Below are positions 10,184 to 20,104 of a stretch of 46,101 nucleotides of DNA, one piece after another. The notes under the pieces were generated by a model. The model ran no database searches. It had not been told where the DNA came from and saw nothing but the letters and a program-made list of their open reading frames with translations. The stretch lies in assembly GCA_003427395.1 (NCBI GenBank), contig BFEA01000271.1, forward strand, positions 1,394,207 through 1,440,307. Direction: 5' to 3'. Origin of the DNA: Chara braunii (taxonomy: Eukaryota > Streptophyta > Charophyceae > Charales > Characeae). How positions within the stretch are numbered: the first letter of the stretch is position 1; every line of letters begins with the position of its first letter. The translations under genes were made by a program, and so were the position numbers.

Positions 10184-10621
10184 TCTAAAGAGTTTGCGCC
10201 TGAGGAGAACATTTCGCAGAAGTTACTGCCTACATATAGAGGGTCGTGGCCGGTTCTGGAAGTCAAAGGCGGCGAAGATGGACCGTCCTATACCATAGAA
10301 CTCCCAACACACCTCCACACTTACCCAGTTTTCCATGCATCGAAGTTGTTACCTTGTCAAACAAGTGATCAGTTTCCATCCCGTAGGTCTATGATTCCAC
10401 CAGACATGGATGGAAGGTATGACATCGATGGCATAGTAGTTGAAGATGTATTCAGGACTGGAGGTAGAGGTCGTCCACAAAAACAGTACAAGGTTCATTT
10501 TAGTTATTAAGAGCCGGAAGACGACCACTGGTTTACGATATCTGAACTTCTAGAGACAGCTCCCGATATAGTCCGGGCCTATGAGAGGCAACAGAAAGGT
10601 AAAGGTCCTGCCTTGCACTGA
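10184..10621 (+). pseudogene. A1 integrase C-terminus: GPY/F-like module and chromodomain
   Basis: In the frame of the preceding segment: ISQKLLPTYRGSWPVLEV, then LHTYPVFHASKLLP, the usual GPY/F-type end of Ty3/gypsy integrases. Next comes a chromodomain-like stretch DIDGIVVEDVF, QYKVHFSY, a TAA stop at 10508-10510, EPEDDHWFTISELLE and AYERQ. Chromodomains bind methylated histone tails and direct insertion to heterochromatin in chromoviruses. The frame ends with TGA at 10619-10621, about 40 bases before the 3' LTR. Confidence 0.85.
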
Positions 10622-10651
10622 AATTTTCTCGGAGGACCTCGAATTTAGGCC

Positions 10652-10659
10652 GGCGGGAG
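10652..10659 (+). other. Polypurine tract of A1
   Basis: GGCGGGAG directly abuts the TG of the 3' LTR, the expected place for the plus-strand primer. It carries one pyrimidine. Confidence 0.7.
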
Positions 10660-11556
10660 TGAAACGGTATTCACCATTTCGCAGTAGCTGATGCAGATGC
10701 CAGGGCTTGATCCCTAGTCCCCCACCTTAGTTCACCTTACCTGTGTACAGTAACTGTGTCAACCCGTAGATTTGAACCTGCGACCTGTAGGACCGCCAGT
10801 GGTAGGTAGGATCTCGTGGGTTACAGGGTATAGGGGATTCGAATTGTAGACCTGTTGGGTAGGAGTCTAGATAGTCTAGAGGTCGTGGCTGTAGACTGTC
10901 TAAGGGTCAAAGTCGTAGCTGCTACTTACCTGAAAGGGCAGAGTCGTAGCTGCCACGGTACCGAAAGGCCATGTAGAGAGTTCTAGAAGTGGCCTTTCGG
11001 AACTCAACCCACTATAGGTCTAGGCAAGTGGGCAAGTGGTGGAAGTCCACCACGTAGAGTCAGCAGTCCCAGTCCAGCCAGTCCGGTCCAGTCAAGCAAG
11101 TACCGTCTGGGACTGTGTGCACCATGGGCCAGGGAAACAAGGCAGACCAACGAGGCCCATAAGTATAAATCAAGAGGTTGCGCCCAACCATTCATTCATT
11201 CCCGCGGAAGCCATGCGGAAGCGTTGCTTCAACGTCTTGTGCGAGGAGGTCTGCAATGTGCCCGAAGTCGAAGTGGGCAGAGAGGTGTAGTATAGCGATA
11301 GGGTAGTGGCAGCTAGCGCTGCCATAGCTATAGTAGTGTGTGTGTGTGCGTGATGCGAGTGTGCAGAGTGTCGAGTGTGGGATATCCAGGGTGATCCAGC
11401 GTGTGAACAGTGGATGTTGGGCGCTCAAACGCCATAGCTAGTGGAAGTGAACTTACCTGGAAGCCATATCTCTGTGTACTGTGTGGGCGCACGTCGCCAG
11501 TTTGTGTGCTGCTGTTCACGTGCATGAAAAGTGTGAATAAGTTGAGTCTGATTTCA
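10660..11556 (+). repeat. 3' LTR of A1
   Basis: Near-identical direct copy of 2637-3532, beginning TGAAACGG and ending TTTCA. Differences cluster in the first 60 bases, with a few elsewhere. It keeps the CCGAAAGGCCA/TGGCCTTTCGG inverted repeat and the TATAAAT at 11164-11170. Confidence 0.93.
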
Positions 11557-11970
11557 AAGTCCTTCAATAGGTGGAGATGGTATTCCAACGAAAGGTCTGA
11601 CATAGGTACTCGAGGAGAAACTTTCTCTTTCTCATTCTAACCTTCTTTTCTCATCATGCACAGTGTCCGATGCTCGCTGCCAGCATCCGTCTTTTCTACA
11701 CTCTTCAAATCTTTGTCTCGATACATAAATCCCAATATCATACTCATCAAGATTAATAAAATAGCAGGTAAGAACATACACACGGTTTTGCTCTCACCTT
11801 GGATTCTTTAGAGCCTCATACCTCACGATCTCATCGGGAATTACGACTCTCCTCGTTATAGAATTGAGGGAATTTAACAGTCTATCTGATTTAGCCTTAC
11901 TCAGCCCCCCATGGCCTCCTACCAGTCTAAGCCAGGGTTTCTCTCTTGAAGGTACATAACGTCGACTCAT
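11557..11970 (-). pseudogene. Tandem-array protein copy 3, N-terminal and middle part
   Basis: Starts at ATG 11968-11970, overlapping the TGA of copy 2 by four bases (ATGA). It reads RLLNSLNSITRRVVIPDEIV, then YVLTCYFINLDEYDIGIYV, aligning with copy 2 (LLRSLNAVSKREVFPYEAVI; YVLTFYFID and LDTYDVRIYV). There is a TGA after YEALKNPR, and another TGA (likely from CGA) before ERESFSSSTY. Homology runs up to the A1 3' LTR and resumes at 2636 on the other side. Function unknown; no family recognised. Confidence 0.65.
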
Positions 11971-12456
11971 TTGGTTCTTTGGTCTCTTTTCACTTTCAAA
12001 GCAAGCTCAACCATCGCAGACCAATTATTTCTTGACAAATTAATATCGGGCAAGGGAGGAGCTGGAAATCCCTCAAAGACAGTAAATCGAGTAGATACAG
12101 TGAAGCTTTTATTTTCCCTCTCAAATCTCACTTTCTCTTTCAGTACAACCTCTTCAGCAAATCCCCGGCATCTCCCATACACCGCTTCAGTACTTCTTTC
12201 TTTTGGGACATAAATTCTCACATCATACGTATCCAAAGTCTATGAAATAAAATGTCAGTACATATAATCGTTCCTGCTCCCATCCACTTTCGACTATCTC
12301 ATATATGACAGCCTCATATGGGAACACCTCTCTCTTACTTACAGCATTCAGTGATCTTAGGAGGCACTCGACCTTCTCTTGGCTTGGGCCTGAACCTCTG
12401 CCAAATTTCGACCTTCTCTGTCTGATTGCTTTTGTCGAAGTCTTTTTAGATCTCAT
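11967..12456 (-). pseudogene. Tandem-array protein copy 2 (most complete), unknown family
   Basis: Start ATG at 12456, ten bases after the end of copy 1. Order: basic Ser/Thr-rich N-terminus (MRSKKTSTKAIRQRRSKFG), LLRSLNAVSKREVFPYEAVIYE, GWEQERLYVLTFYFID, then after one extra base (about 12225) LDTYDVRIYVPKERS, an E/K/R-rich helix, FTVFEGFPAPPLPD and SRNNWSAMVELALKVKRD. About 162 residues. The YVLTFYF and YDVRIYV blocks suggest beta strands and the C-terminus a helix. Only one frameshift separates it from a complete reading frame. No recognisable domain; it could be a host lineage-specific family or a captured viral structural protein, and neither is shown. Confidence 0.6.
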
Positions 12457-12466
12457 GACCGCCAGT

Positions 12467-12923
12467 TCATCTTTCCCATTTCAGTACCATACTGATAATT
12501 GGCAGTCAATTAGTCCCATCACAATAGCTGTCAGGAATAGGAGGGATCGGAACAGTCTCATATATTACTCGCATTAGACCCCGTTCCACTTTCTTCTTTT
12601 GCTTGATTAAATCTGCCTTTTCATCATAAAGAGATTGGATTGCAATTCCCCATAACCAGTTAAAGGCCTCGCCATCGTCACAGTCTCCCTTCTTGACATA
12701 AGGACGGATATCATAGATATCTCCCTCCAAGAAGCGAGCCAACACTATGTTGTTGGTTGAATTGCCAGAACGGTAGGCCCAACAATGCTCATACTAATAG
12801 GGGAATATCCCTTTAGGTAGTTACTTTCGAGAGTTTTTTCAATGCATCAGTAGTTAGCATTCTTGATGAAGTCTCTGGGCTCGCGACTCTTTTTTTACTT
12901 TCTCAGTGTTTCAAGGACTTCAT
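12467..12923 (-). pseudogene. Tandem-array protein copy 1
   Basis: Probable start ATG at 12921-12923 (MKSLKH, then TGA). It continues SKKRVASPE, ALKKLSKVT, a one-base shift, GIFPY, TAG, then a clean open stretch from YEHCWAY through VLARFLEGDIYDIRPYVKKG to ETVPIPPIPDS, and TNW(TGA)LPIISMVLKWER. It aligns block by block with copies 2 and 3: FPYE, DIYDIRPYV, the PxPPxPD motif and the NW helix. The stops fit GAG to TAG and TGG to TGA changes. Confidence 0.58.
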
Positions 12924-13656
12924 AGGCTCATAAGGCGTACCTGAGATCAAGCCTGATTTTCTCCAACAGTAATATCAATCTCCTTCTCCAGTCCAGTGTG
13001 GTAGCTCACGCAAGGAAAGATAAGACTTAGTTACCAACTAGGCTTTTTCAAGAGAATAACGACTCAAGAAAGATTGCAATTTCAGTCTGGAAAATTCAGA
13101 AATTGTCAACAGTTTTCAAGAAAGATTGCGATTTCAGTCTGTTGACCCAGGCTTGTTCCGGACACGAAAATTTTTTATGTCCCTGGCAATGGCGCCATTT
13201 TTGTCGCACTTTTTCTAGTCAGGCGATCAGAAAGTCAACAGGTTGTCACACAGGATTTTTGATGATGTTTGCAATAGATAAAATAAATTAAATAAAGTAA
13301 ATCCCTTCCTCTTGTGTGCGTCCAGCTTCGAGCGAGACCCTTCAATTACGGTCTTCGCCGGTCCCCGGTCTTAGGAATCTTTAATTGTGATTCGGAACAA
13401 CAATGATGATGCAGATAATAAAATCAAATTAAATATGCCATGTGTGTATCAAGATGCCAATTCAGGGGATTGAGAACTGCGACATAATCAGCAAGGAAAT
13501 ACAATCACTAGGCAAAGACAAGGTGAACGAGGGAAGAATGAGAACTCGTAATGGTCTTTGAAAGTACACATGTAGGGAGCATGGCCAGCACTAGTTTAGA
13601 ATCCTCACTCGTCCCCCTGAATCCTCGCACTCAATCTCTCATTTTATGTTTGTTCC
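12924..13656. other. Unassigned DNA
   Basis: No supported gene. A direct repeat of about 26 bases (caagaaagattgc[a/g]atttcagtctg) occurs at about 13066 and 13117. I could not confirm a further copy of the tandem-array protein here. Confidence 0.5.
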
Positions 13657-14373
13657 TTGTGCTTTCGGTCGTGTTTTCGTACTTTCTGCGGTAGTGGTCT
13701 TCCCTTGATAACCCACACAACACCCTTCACCTCCGAAGAACCACCTTCGCCCTCGCCTCCCCTGCGCCCTCAGGCAGCCCGGCTATGGCCACCAGCGCCC
13801 TGTGTACAGGCAGCGCCCTACCGCCTAGCGCCTGCCTGTCTCGCACCTCAGCCTAGTGCAGCGGAGCAGCTCGCATTAGCGCAGCGTGCCGGCATTGCCC
13901 GCAATGGCCCGATGCAGTTGAGGCCCGGGGGATGCAGTTGCGCCTCTTTCGTCAAGGCCTGCGGCCAGATTCAGATAGTGGGCCGATTTCCCTTTGGCAT
14001 TTTGGGCCTCTATACCCAGCATGCATTGTCGGCCTCACGTTCAAGCGCCCAGGGCCTAACTAACTCAGGGGCCCTGGGATTTCCACATTTGCAGAGCTCC
14101 GAGAGTCGGTGCACTCCAACCAAGTGGCGAGCTGCAACTGTATGGACCCCACTTCGTGAAATGTTTGTACAGAGGGCTCTTGTTGATTTGCTGGCCCGCC
14201 TTCACTTAGGGCGGGCACTAGGCTTGTTGGGGCCTAAGCCCAGAACATGTTCATCATGGCAAGGCCCCTTCTTGAGGGCTCAATCCTCACAAAAAAGAAA
14301 TAAAAAGGAAAACCAGAAAAGTAGGACTCGAACGGTCATAAGTCAAGCGACTCTTTTTTTTGTCGATCTCTAG
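13657..14373 (+). other. Long open frame of doubtful coding value
   Basis: A 238-codon frame with a Pro/Ala-rich, GC-rich centre. I see no domain, no conserved motif and no homologous copy in the window. The GC-rich composition alone can leave a frame open. It ends beside a T-tract. Listed because it is among the longest non-transposon frames. Confidence 0.15.
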
Positions 14374-15440
14374 TCCCCTCACTTCGATATGAAATGATCG
14401 CGAGTTCGACGTAGTGGTCCCATAACGGGATACTGACCGACGCTCTCATCTCTTCAAAATGAGTCGTTGGCCTATCTCTATCTGGTACCCGTGTCCGATG
14501 GCAAGGAGGGGGCATATGACCCTCCATGGGGGGTGATAGACCTCCTACCGATGCGGCCGCGGGTGGCCCCTCTTTTAGGGTCCCGCTGCACGGCGCTCGG
14601 CTGGACAGATCGACTGAGGCAATATTCGAAGGGTCGGGCCACTCTAGGCCGTCAGACGGTAATCATAGACAAAACTGAACCGCCGGCCTCCCCATGAACA
14701 GACAAGCTAAAAGGGGGAGCGAAATTTCTCAGAACTCTAAATAATAATAATAATGATACTAATAATAATATTAGAGGGGAGATAAGTTCAGACGCCAACG
14801 CATGTGGAAGCCGCTCGATCTTCTCAGGCTAAAGATAAGACCCAGATCAGTGCACGGACTTGACGCATGCACTACATTTCTTTTATTTTTCTTCTCCCCC
14901 TTACCTAATCCTCTTCTGTTTGACAGAGACGGCGGCCGCACCGTGCATTTAACCCATAACCTGGCAGAGGGGCACTCGGTGCGCAGTAGAAAAGATCGCG
15001 CCCGTCCCTCTACCTTCGCGTCCCCGGGCGAGCCCGGCGGCTACCACGGCCACAGGCCGGTTGTGCTCTGCTGTACAGCAGGGCGCCGAGCCTGCGTGGA
15101 CCAATCGAAAGTCCGATGACGCACCCCCAACTTTTGCTAAGGGAATCATTGCCAACTGGACTGATCTGTAGCAGGGCACAACCCGGGTATACCAGCAGGT
15201 CTTGGAGGTTTAGGAACTACCCGCCAAGCTACGAACACCTGAGCAGGGAGCTGGTACTGAGCAGGAGCTTGACACACAGGAGGGCCGGGACACCGCGACC
15301 TCCGACAACAGGTGCGCACATCGACGCGTGCGGTCTTCCCCATTCGTTTCCCAAGTGCGCGGGTGCGCGCGCGGGCCCTGCCGTCCTATCCCGCAAGTGC
15401 GCGGGTAGTGTGGGGCTACGCGAAGCTGTGCGCCCGTGCG
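14374..15440. other. Unassigned GC-rich DNA
   Basis: Contains an AAT-type microsatellite (about 14741-14773). A minus-strand stretch at about 15150-15300 (QAPAQYQLPAQVF, then PPRPAGIPG) hints at a proline/glutamine-rich linker such as those in retroelement gag, but nothing else supports it. Confidence 0.45.
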
Positions 15441-15442
15441 TG

Positions 15443-15770
15443 CGGCTTCCCATCCGTGGGCGCGGCAGCGCGAAGCTGCAAGCCCGTGCGCACGGCTTCC
15501 CGTTTGTGCGCGGGCAGAGCGAAGTTGCGCACCGATCTCGTGGCTTCTCGTCCATGCTCGGGGCAGCGCGGCGCTGCACGCCCATGCGCGCGGCTTCGCG
15601 TTCGGGCGTGGGGCAGCGAGAAGCTGCGAGCCCGGGCCCGCGGCTTCCCGTCCGTGCGCGGGGCAGCATGGAGCAGCGTACCTGTGCGCGCGGCTTCCCC
15701 TCCGTGCGGGAGCAGCGTGAAGCTGCGCGCCTGTACATGCAACTTCCCGCCTGTGTGTGAGGCAGCGTGG
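15443..15770. repeat. GC-rich minisatellite, about 50-bp unit
   Basis: Units begin with ggcttccc at 15443, 15494, 15542, 15592, 15642 and 15692, with a weaker start near 15739; spacings are 51, 48, 50, 50, 50 and 47-48. Each unit contains cgtgcgcgGGGCAGCG and GAAGCTGCG-like blocks. Because 50 is not a multiple of three, the open frames across it on both strands are not conserved repeats of a protein. Confidence 0.88.
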
Positions 15771-16691
15771 GCTTGCTCGTTCGTGCCCCCGGTGGTGCGC
15801 AGGGTGTGCGTGTGTGTGTACCTGTGCGCGCTTACCTCCCTGGTGCGTGTGCGCTTCCTCTTCAGGTCGACTTTCCTCCTCCCGTTCATCGTGTTCCCTC
15901 GTGCATCTGTAAGTCCGTATCTGCCAAAAAAAAACGGACCTTGAGCCCGGTTGGGCTTTTATCCTTCGTCGGGTTGTCTCCTCGGTGTGCCCAGCGCCCT
16001 CGTGTGCTTCGAGGTTGCCGACAAGTTGCAGCGCTTCGGTACCAGACCTGTGCCCGAGCCTGTTTGGGGCCCCGAAGAGTTTTCTAGTGGAGGGGGCCTT
16101 TTTGTCGGGTACCAGCCCTTTTGCAGCGCCTTGGTATGTGGCCTCCTCCCGAGCCTAGGTCCGGGTCTGTACTAGCGTAAGGGTACCGGCCTTGTGAAAT
16201 TTCGCAGGCCGGACCCCGGATTTAATAATCCAGTGCCCCTTTTCCTCGCTTTAGGCCCATAGGTCCCTTAGGCCTTTTCTTAGGGCCGTTTAGGTCATAA
16301 TGTGCCCAAGCAGCAATCCCTTATGGGTTCTTCCCCCATGATGAGCCTCGGCATCGATTACCAATTTGTTCCCCTTAGAGCCCGCCTTAAAGACCAGAGG
16401 CCCCTTTCGTCCGGCCCATGACCCAGGCATCCAAAGTAACCTTGGTCTCCTTGCCTCCGTCGTTTTTTGTAGCCCCCGATCTCCCTCTGTAGCAGCCGCC
16501 GCTTCGTGCCTTGGCAATGATAAGTCTTAATGGTGCACGTAAGGAGGGCGCTTACCTAAAACTCAGGGATGCGCTTCTTCTTGACGTTTCGGTCTCGATT
16601 CTTGTCACGTGAATCTGATACTATATCCTTTGGTGTCGGCTGCAATCTTGTTAGGCAAATTGACCGACTTCAGTCCCATCAAGTGTGATCC
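15771..16691. other. Unassigned DNA downstream of a gag relic
   Basis: No supported gene. On the minus strand this follows the gag relic at 16692-17996, where protease and RT would be expected, but none is visible, so that element is truncated here or replaced by unrelated sequence. Confidence 0.45.
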
Positions 16692-17996
16692 TCAAGGAAG
16701 TAAAAGGCGGCATAAGGCTGGAGGCGCCTGACAGCGGTCATGGAGGAACGCGGTGAAATCCGCGAGAGTAGGAGTGTCACCTGCGCGAGTACGATGGGAA
16801 TAATAGATGTCCCATGTGGAGAACCCGCTGCCCCGCAATTTAGTTGCAAGCGTGGAGCACCACAACTCCTGACGAGTGTTAGTCAGTGTCAGCGTACGTG
16901 TGGCAGCCTGCAACCAGTGCGACACACGCATAGTACCATCGAAGTCGGGTATGTCCGACATACGCACAATGGTGGGACCATTGTGCTGACAGCAAGGACA
17001 GAGAAGTCGAGGGGCCTGCACTGCGGCGACAAATGTCGAGGTCGGTGCGGACGTGGAAGTGGTAGCACGCTGAGAGTCGAGGTTGCTGGCGGACGGTCCA
17101 GCAGAGGCAACAGCCGGAGCCAACTGTGACGGAGTAGCGAGGTATTAGGGTAGAGCGGGGTGAGCCGGCCGAGGGAAACGGGCCGGCAAGACAGAGGTGA
17201 GAGGGGCGGTATAAGAAGAAGAAGGGTGAGCAGCTTGTGAAGGGTGAGGCTGTCTCGGGGATGGAGTCTCCGTCTGGAGCTCTGCCACGGTGGCCAGTAG
17301 GGTAGCCACTCGTTGGGTGCGCGGGGTCGGAGGTGGAGGGGGCTGAGAGAGTACCCTAGCGGGAGGAGGAAGAACTCAGGGCCGTAGTGCCGCGACCGGT
17401 GCAGGAAGCTGGGAAGCAGCACCGGGGTGGGTATATGAAATTGCCTGGCCAAATACCGGTATCTGGGCGACAACACATGCGGCAGTGGTCGAAGCGACAG
17501 GGATGGCTGGAGCGGCGGGGGCCAATGGATGTGTTACAACAGACGGTATGGTCGGAGCGGCAGCAACACTCGCCACTGTGGAGGGGGAGTGTTGGGCCTG
17601 ACACACGGAGGAGGACGAACCACCACGTCTCCGTGCCTGGAGTCGTGGTCATCCGGACTCTGAGCCAGTAGGTTATGGGGCCTGAGAGCGGTGGGGAGAG
17701 CGAGGAGGAGAACCCTTGAGGCGGTGAACTTCAAGGGCAAGCGCATTGACTTGCCTCTCCAAGAGTGCAAGCGCATCGAGTCGTGCTTGCAGAGGTGCAA
17801 GGAGAGACGCAAGAACATTGCGAAGGTCCGTGGGGTCCACAATGTGCTGACCCTGGACCGTTGGGTGGGTGGACGCCTGAGAGGTGGACGGCGCCGCAAC
17901 AATCTCCTCAGTTGTAGCCCTGTCCATGGGCGGTGGAGGAAGAGAGGTAGACATGGTGGGAGGTGGGGGGAGAGATGGGTTGTGGTATGGGGACAA
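16692..17996 (-). pseudogene. Gag relic of a third retroelement (element C)
   Basis: A single minus-strand frame carries the whole gag with four stops (near 17670, 17645, 17376 and 17144). N-terminus: proline-rich, then a helical segment VDPTDLRNVLASLLAPLQAR and LERQVNALALEVHRL. The middle is Ala/Pro/Ser/Thr-rich. The C-terminal part is capsid-like: MSDIPDFDGTMRVSHWLQAA, LWCSTLATKL and DFTAFLHDRC, the usual F-x-G...W pattern of retrotransposon gag. The stops are consistent with C-to-T decay of CAA and CGA codons. No pol follows. Not closely similar to gag of A or B by eye. Confidence 0.65.
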
Positions 17997-18172
17997 GGGA
18001 CCACTGGTGAGAGGGAGGGGAGCGCCAGAGCGGAGTGGGTAGCCGTGGGTCGGCTCGCCCCGTGACCAGGGGGTCGCGCGTGAGATGGTGGCGTGAATCC
18101 GATCGAGGGGAGAGGAGCCGTTCGAGTCCGGGGTGCTTGACGGGAGGAGGCGGGATAGTAGGGGGGGGTTAG

Positions 18173-18194
18173 GAGAACCCTAAACCCTAGAAAA
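18173..18194. other. Short telomere-like stretch
   Basis: GAACCCTAAACCCTAGAAAA contains one and a half plant telomere units (CCCTAAA) and a telo-box AAACCCTA. It is too short for an interstitial telomere; telo-boxes also occur in plant promoters. It lies about 180 bp upstream (minus sense) of the gag relic. Confidence 0.4.
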
Positions 18195-18404
18195 ACCCTC
18201 AGAAAATCCTAACCGGGGTTTGGGTGGTTAGGGGAGGGTAGCGGTGACCTAATTAAGAAAAGAAAATAATAACCATGGCGGGGACCGGAGAGAAAGTAAA
18301 ATAAACAATGAAATTTTGAGATAAAAATAAAAGAAAATAAATAATAAAAATAATTAAAGAAATAAATAAACAAAATGTGAAGAGAGAAGGGATATTTATT
18401 TTTT

Positions 18405-18850
18405 TGGAATTTTCGACAGCATTTCCTTACCCTCCGAGGGGTCAAGAATGTGCCAAGAGGAAGGAGAGACCAAGATGAGCACGCTAAAGTTCAAAATGCC
18501 GCAAATTATAAATTTCAGGGAAAAAAAAAAAGTAGAGGGGGTGAAGAGAAATTAAGTGTTGGGTAGTGAAGCGAAACTAAGTGTTGTTTTTTTTCAAAAA
18601 TTTTGGCAGCATTTCGGTACCCGCATGGGGTCAAAGTGTGCCGTCAAGAAGAAAGACCAAGTAAAATGGTACCCCCATGGGGTCAAAGTGTGCCGTCAAG
18701 AAGAAAGACCAAGTAAAATTAGAAAGTTTTGCCAGCACTTCGCTACCCCCAAGGGTTCAAAATGTGCTGAAAAGTAAAAGAAAGAAAACAGAAAATTTCG
18801 GTACACTTCGTTACCTCCAGGGGGTCAAAATGTGTCCCGAAAGCAAGAAT
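18405..18850. repeat. Degenerate minisatellite with a hairpin in each unit
   Basis: Five units share gcattt-cggtacccnnnnggggtcaaaatgtgc, near 18418, 18607, 18668, 18732 and 18807. Two (about 18626-18661 and 18679-18719) share an almost exact ~40-bp block including gtgccgtcaagaagaaagac. Each unit can pair TACCC with GGGGT(A), giving a small hairpin. Neighbouring DNA is A-rich. Confidence 0.75.
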
Positions 18851-19379
18851 GACTAACTCTAATCAGATTTGAGGGAACCGCAAAAAAAATCAAATTTTCA
18901 GAATAAATAAAAAAAATAAAAAAATTAAATGAAATAAATCAGAAAATGAGAAAAGGATGTGGCGAATAAGATAATTCGAATTTTTGGAAAAAGGAGGAAA
19001 TATAAATAAAAAAGAAAGATAAAAAGAAGAAAAACAGAAAATGTTCGAAGTTGGGGGGGAGGGGGGATGAAAAAGTAAAAAGGAAAGAGAGAAATAGGTG
19101 AGAAGGAGAAAAAGAGTGAAGGGGGAGATGGGGGAAATGATGGGGTTGTAGTTAGGGGGAGAAGAGTGAGAGGAGGGTGGTAGAATGGGAGAGAAGGATA
19201 AAAAAAAGGTTGAGAGGAGTAGATGAGATTAGTAGAAGATGGTGAGGGGGGGCGGGGGGCAAATAGTTGCATTCTCGCACGATGCTCGCCGCTCACCGAC
19301 GGGGTGGGGAGGGGGGGCGGGGGGCAAATAGTTGTTGTGCCACCTCTTCAACAGCAGCAAGCCATAGTATCAACTCATA
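18851..19379. repeat. A-rich then G-rich low-complexity DNA with a direct repeat
   Basis: 18851-19210 is A/G-rich with no gene. The block GGGGGCGGGGGGCAAATAGTTG appears at about 19247 and again at about 19312, separated by 65 bases, so a local duplication lies just before the SINE-like unit. Confidence 0.55.
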
Positions 19380-19500
19380 TTGTGGCTTTGACCAGTGTGT
19401 TAAGGCACTGGCCACGCACGCACATGAGCAGCAGCTGCCCAGGTTCAAACCCTGGTAGCTGCAACATACCGGATCTTGATAATAATAATCCGGGAGCGGG
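19380..19500 (+). mobile_element. tRNA-derived SINE-like unit (class II tRNA head)
   Basis: CAGTGTGTTAAGGC resembles the box A/D-loop region of tRNA-Leu/Ser (GAGTGGTTAAGGC). CCAGG-TTCAAAC-CCTGG (19439-19455) is a perfect T-arm with box B. TTGTGGC (19380-19386) can pair with GCTGCAA (19458-19464) like an acceptor stem, but two bases are inserted after the T-arm and no clear anticodon arm forms, so a functional tRNA is unlikely. A tail with TAATAATAAT (about 19477) follows, as in SINEs. Pol III transcription is predicted from box A plus box B. Confidence 0.5.
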
Positions 19501-20104
19501 GCGGGGCGGGGCAGCGTGGCGCATGCGGCGGCCTTGGCCATGGCGCTTGTGCGCACACGTCGTGACGGCGGCTCCCTTTTTCGCCACGTAACCGCCTCTG
19601 CACGCTACCGTTTTTCCCCTTTTTTTCGCTGTTCCCGCGCTGGAAAACGCTGAAAATCCCGCTATCGGGATTACACTGATTTCTCCCTATTACGGGAGGG
19701 TTGCCGGGTTGGAGCGGGGACTGTTCCCGCTCTCATACCAGTGTACTGGGCCCGCCGGGATGGCGGTCCGTCAGGATGGAGAAGAAGGGTTGACGAAGGA
19801 GGAGGTAAAGATGGAGCTGGAAGGGACATTGTAGCTCCGACGCAGACTCGACACGCACGTACTCCAAGATTTGCAAAAGTGAAGAATGACGAAATACAGA
19901 CTGGAGCTGGGTTATACCCCCAGCGGACTGACTGCACTGGACTGGACTGGCCTGGCCTGGTACCGACAGTGGTATCGGGCAGGACTGGACTAGAATGAAA
20001 GAGTACACGGCCTGTGGGGTCAGGCCACGACGTGGTCCCACAGGCCAAACTGGCAAACAATTGAAAAGGCCCTGGCTGTAGGCCAGGGCAGATAGAGGCC
20101 CGTT
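19501..20104. other. Unassigned DNA abutting the truncated end of A2
   Basis: Contains a GC-rich stretch, CCGGG-type inverted blocks and a run of GACTG/CTGG repeats around 19925-19960. No gene seen. A2 homology stops at about 20105. Confidence 0.5.

Larger units (their letters stand above)
2637..11556 (+). mobile_element. LTR retrotransposon A1, Ty3/gypsy chromovirus, complete but decayed
   Basis: An 8.9-kb element with two similar direct LTRs (2637-3532 and 10660-11556), a tRNA-iMet primer site, a purine tract before the 3' LTR, AAGT on both sides, and internal order gag, zinc knuckle, protease, RT, RNase H, integrase, chromodomain. Protease-RT-RNase H-integrase order is diagnostic of Ty3/gypsy (Metaviridae); a C-terminal chromodomain places it with chromoviruses, which target chromatin marks. 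The internal frames shift several times and contain stops (for example 9659, 10181, 10508), so it is not autonomous now. The LTRs differ at scattered positions, implying an old insertion. It landed in a minus-strand tandem gene array. A second copy (A2) lies at 20.1-36 kb. Confidence 0.95.

Noticed and set aside
12223-12250. Short intron between two exons of the tandem-array protein
   Set aside because: Copy 3 reads through the equivalent segment (YVLTCYFINLDEYD), so copy 2 is better explained by one extra base than by splicing.
14325-14385. Possible tRNA on the minus strand (GTTCGAGTCC, reverse GGACTCGAAC)
   Set aside because: The presumed T-arm does not pair and no acceptor or anticodon arm forms.
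15312-15944. Arg/Ala-rich 200-codon frames on both strands
   Set aside because: They are open because of the GC-rich 50-bp repeat; the unit length breaks the reading frame, so no protein repeat is maintained.
18173-18194. Interstitial telomere array
   Set aside because: Only about one and a half TTTAGGG-type units are present.
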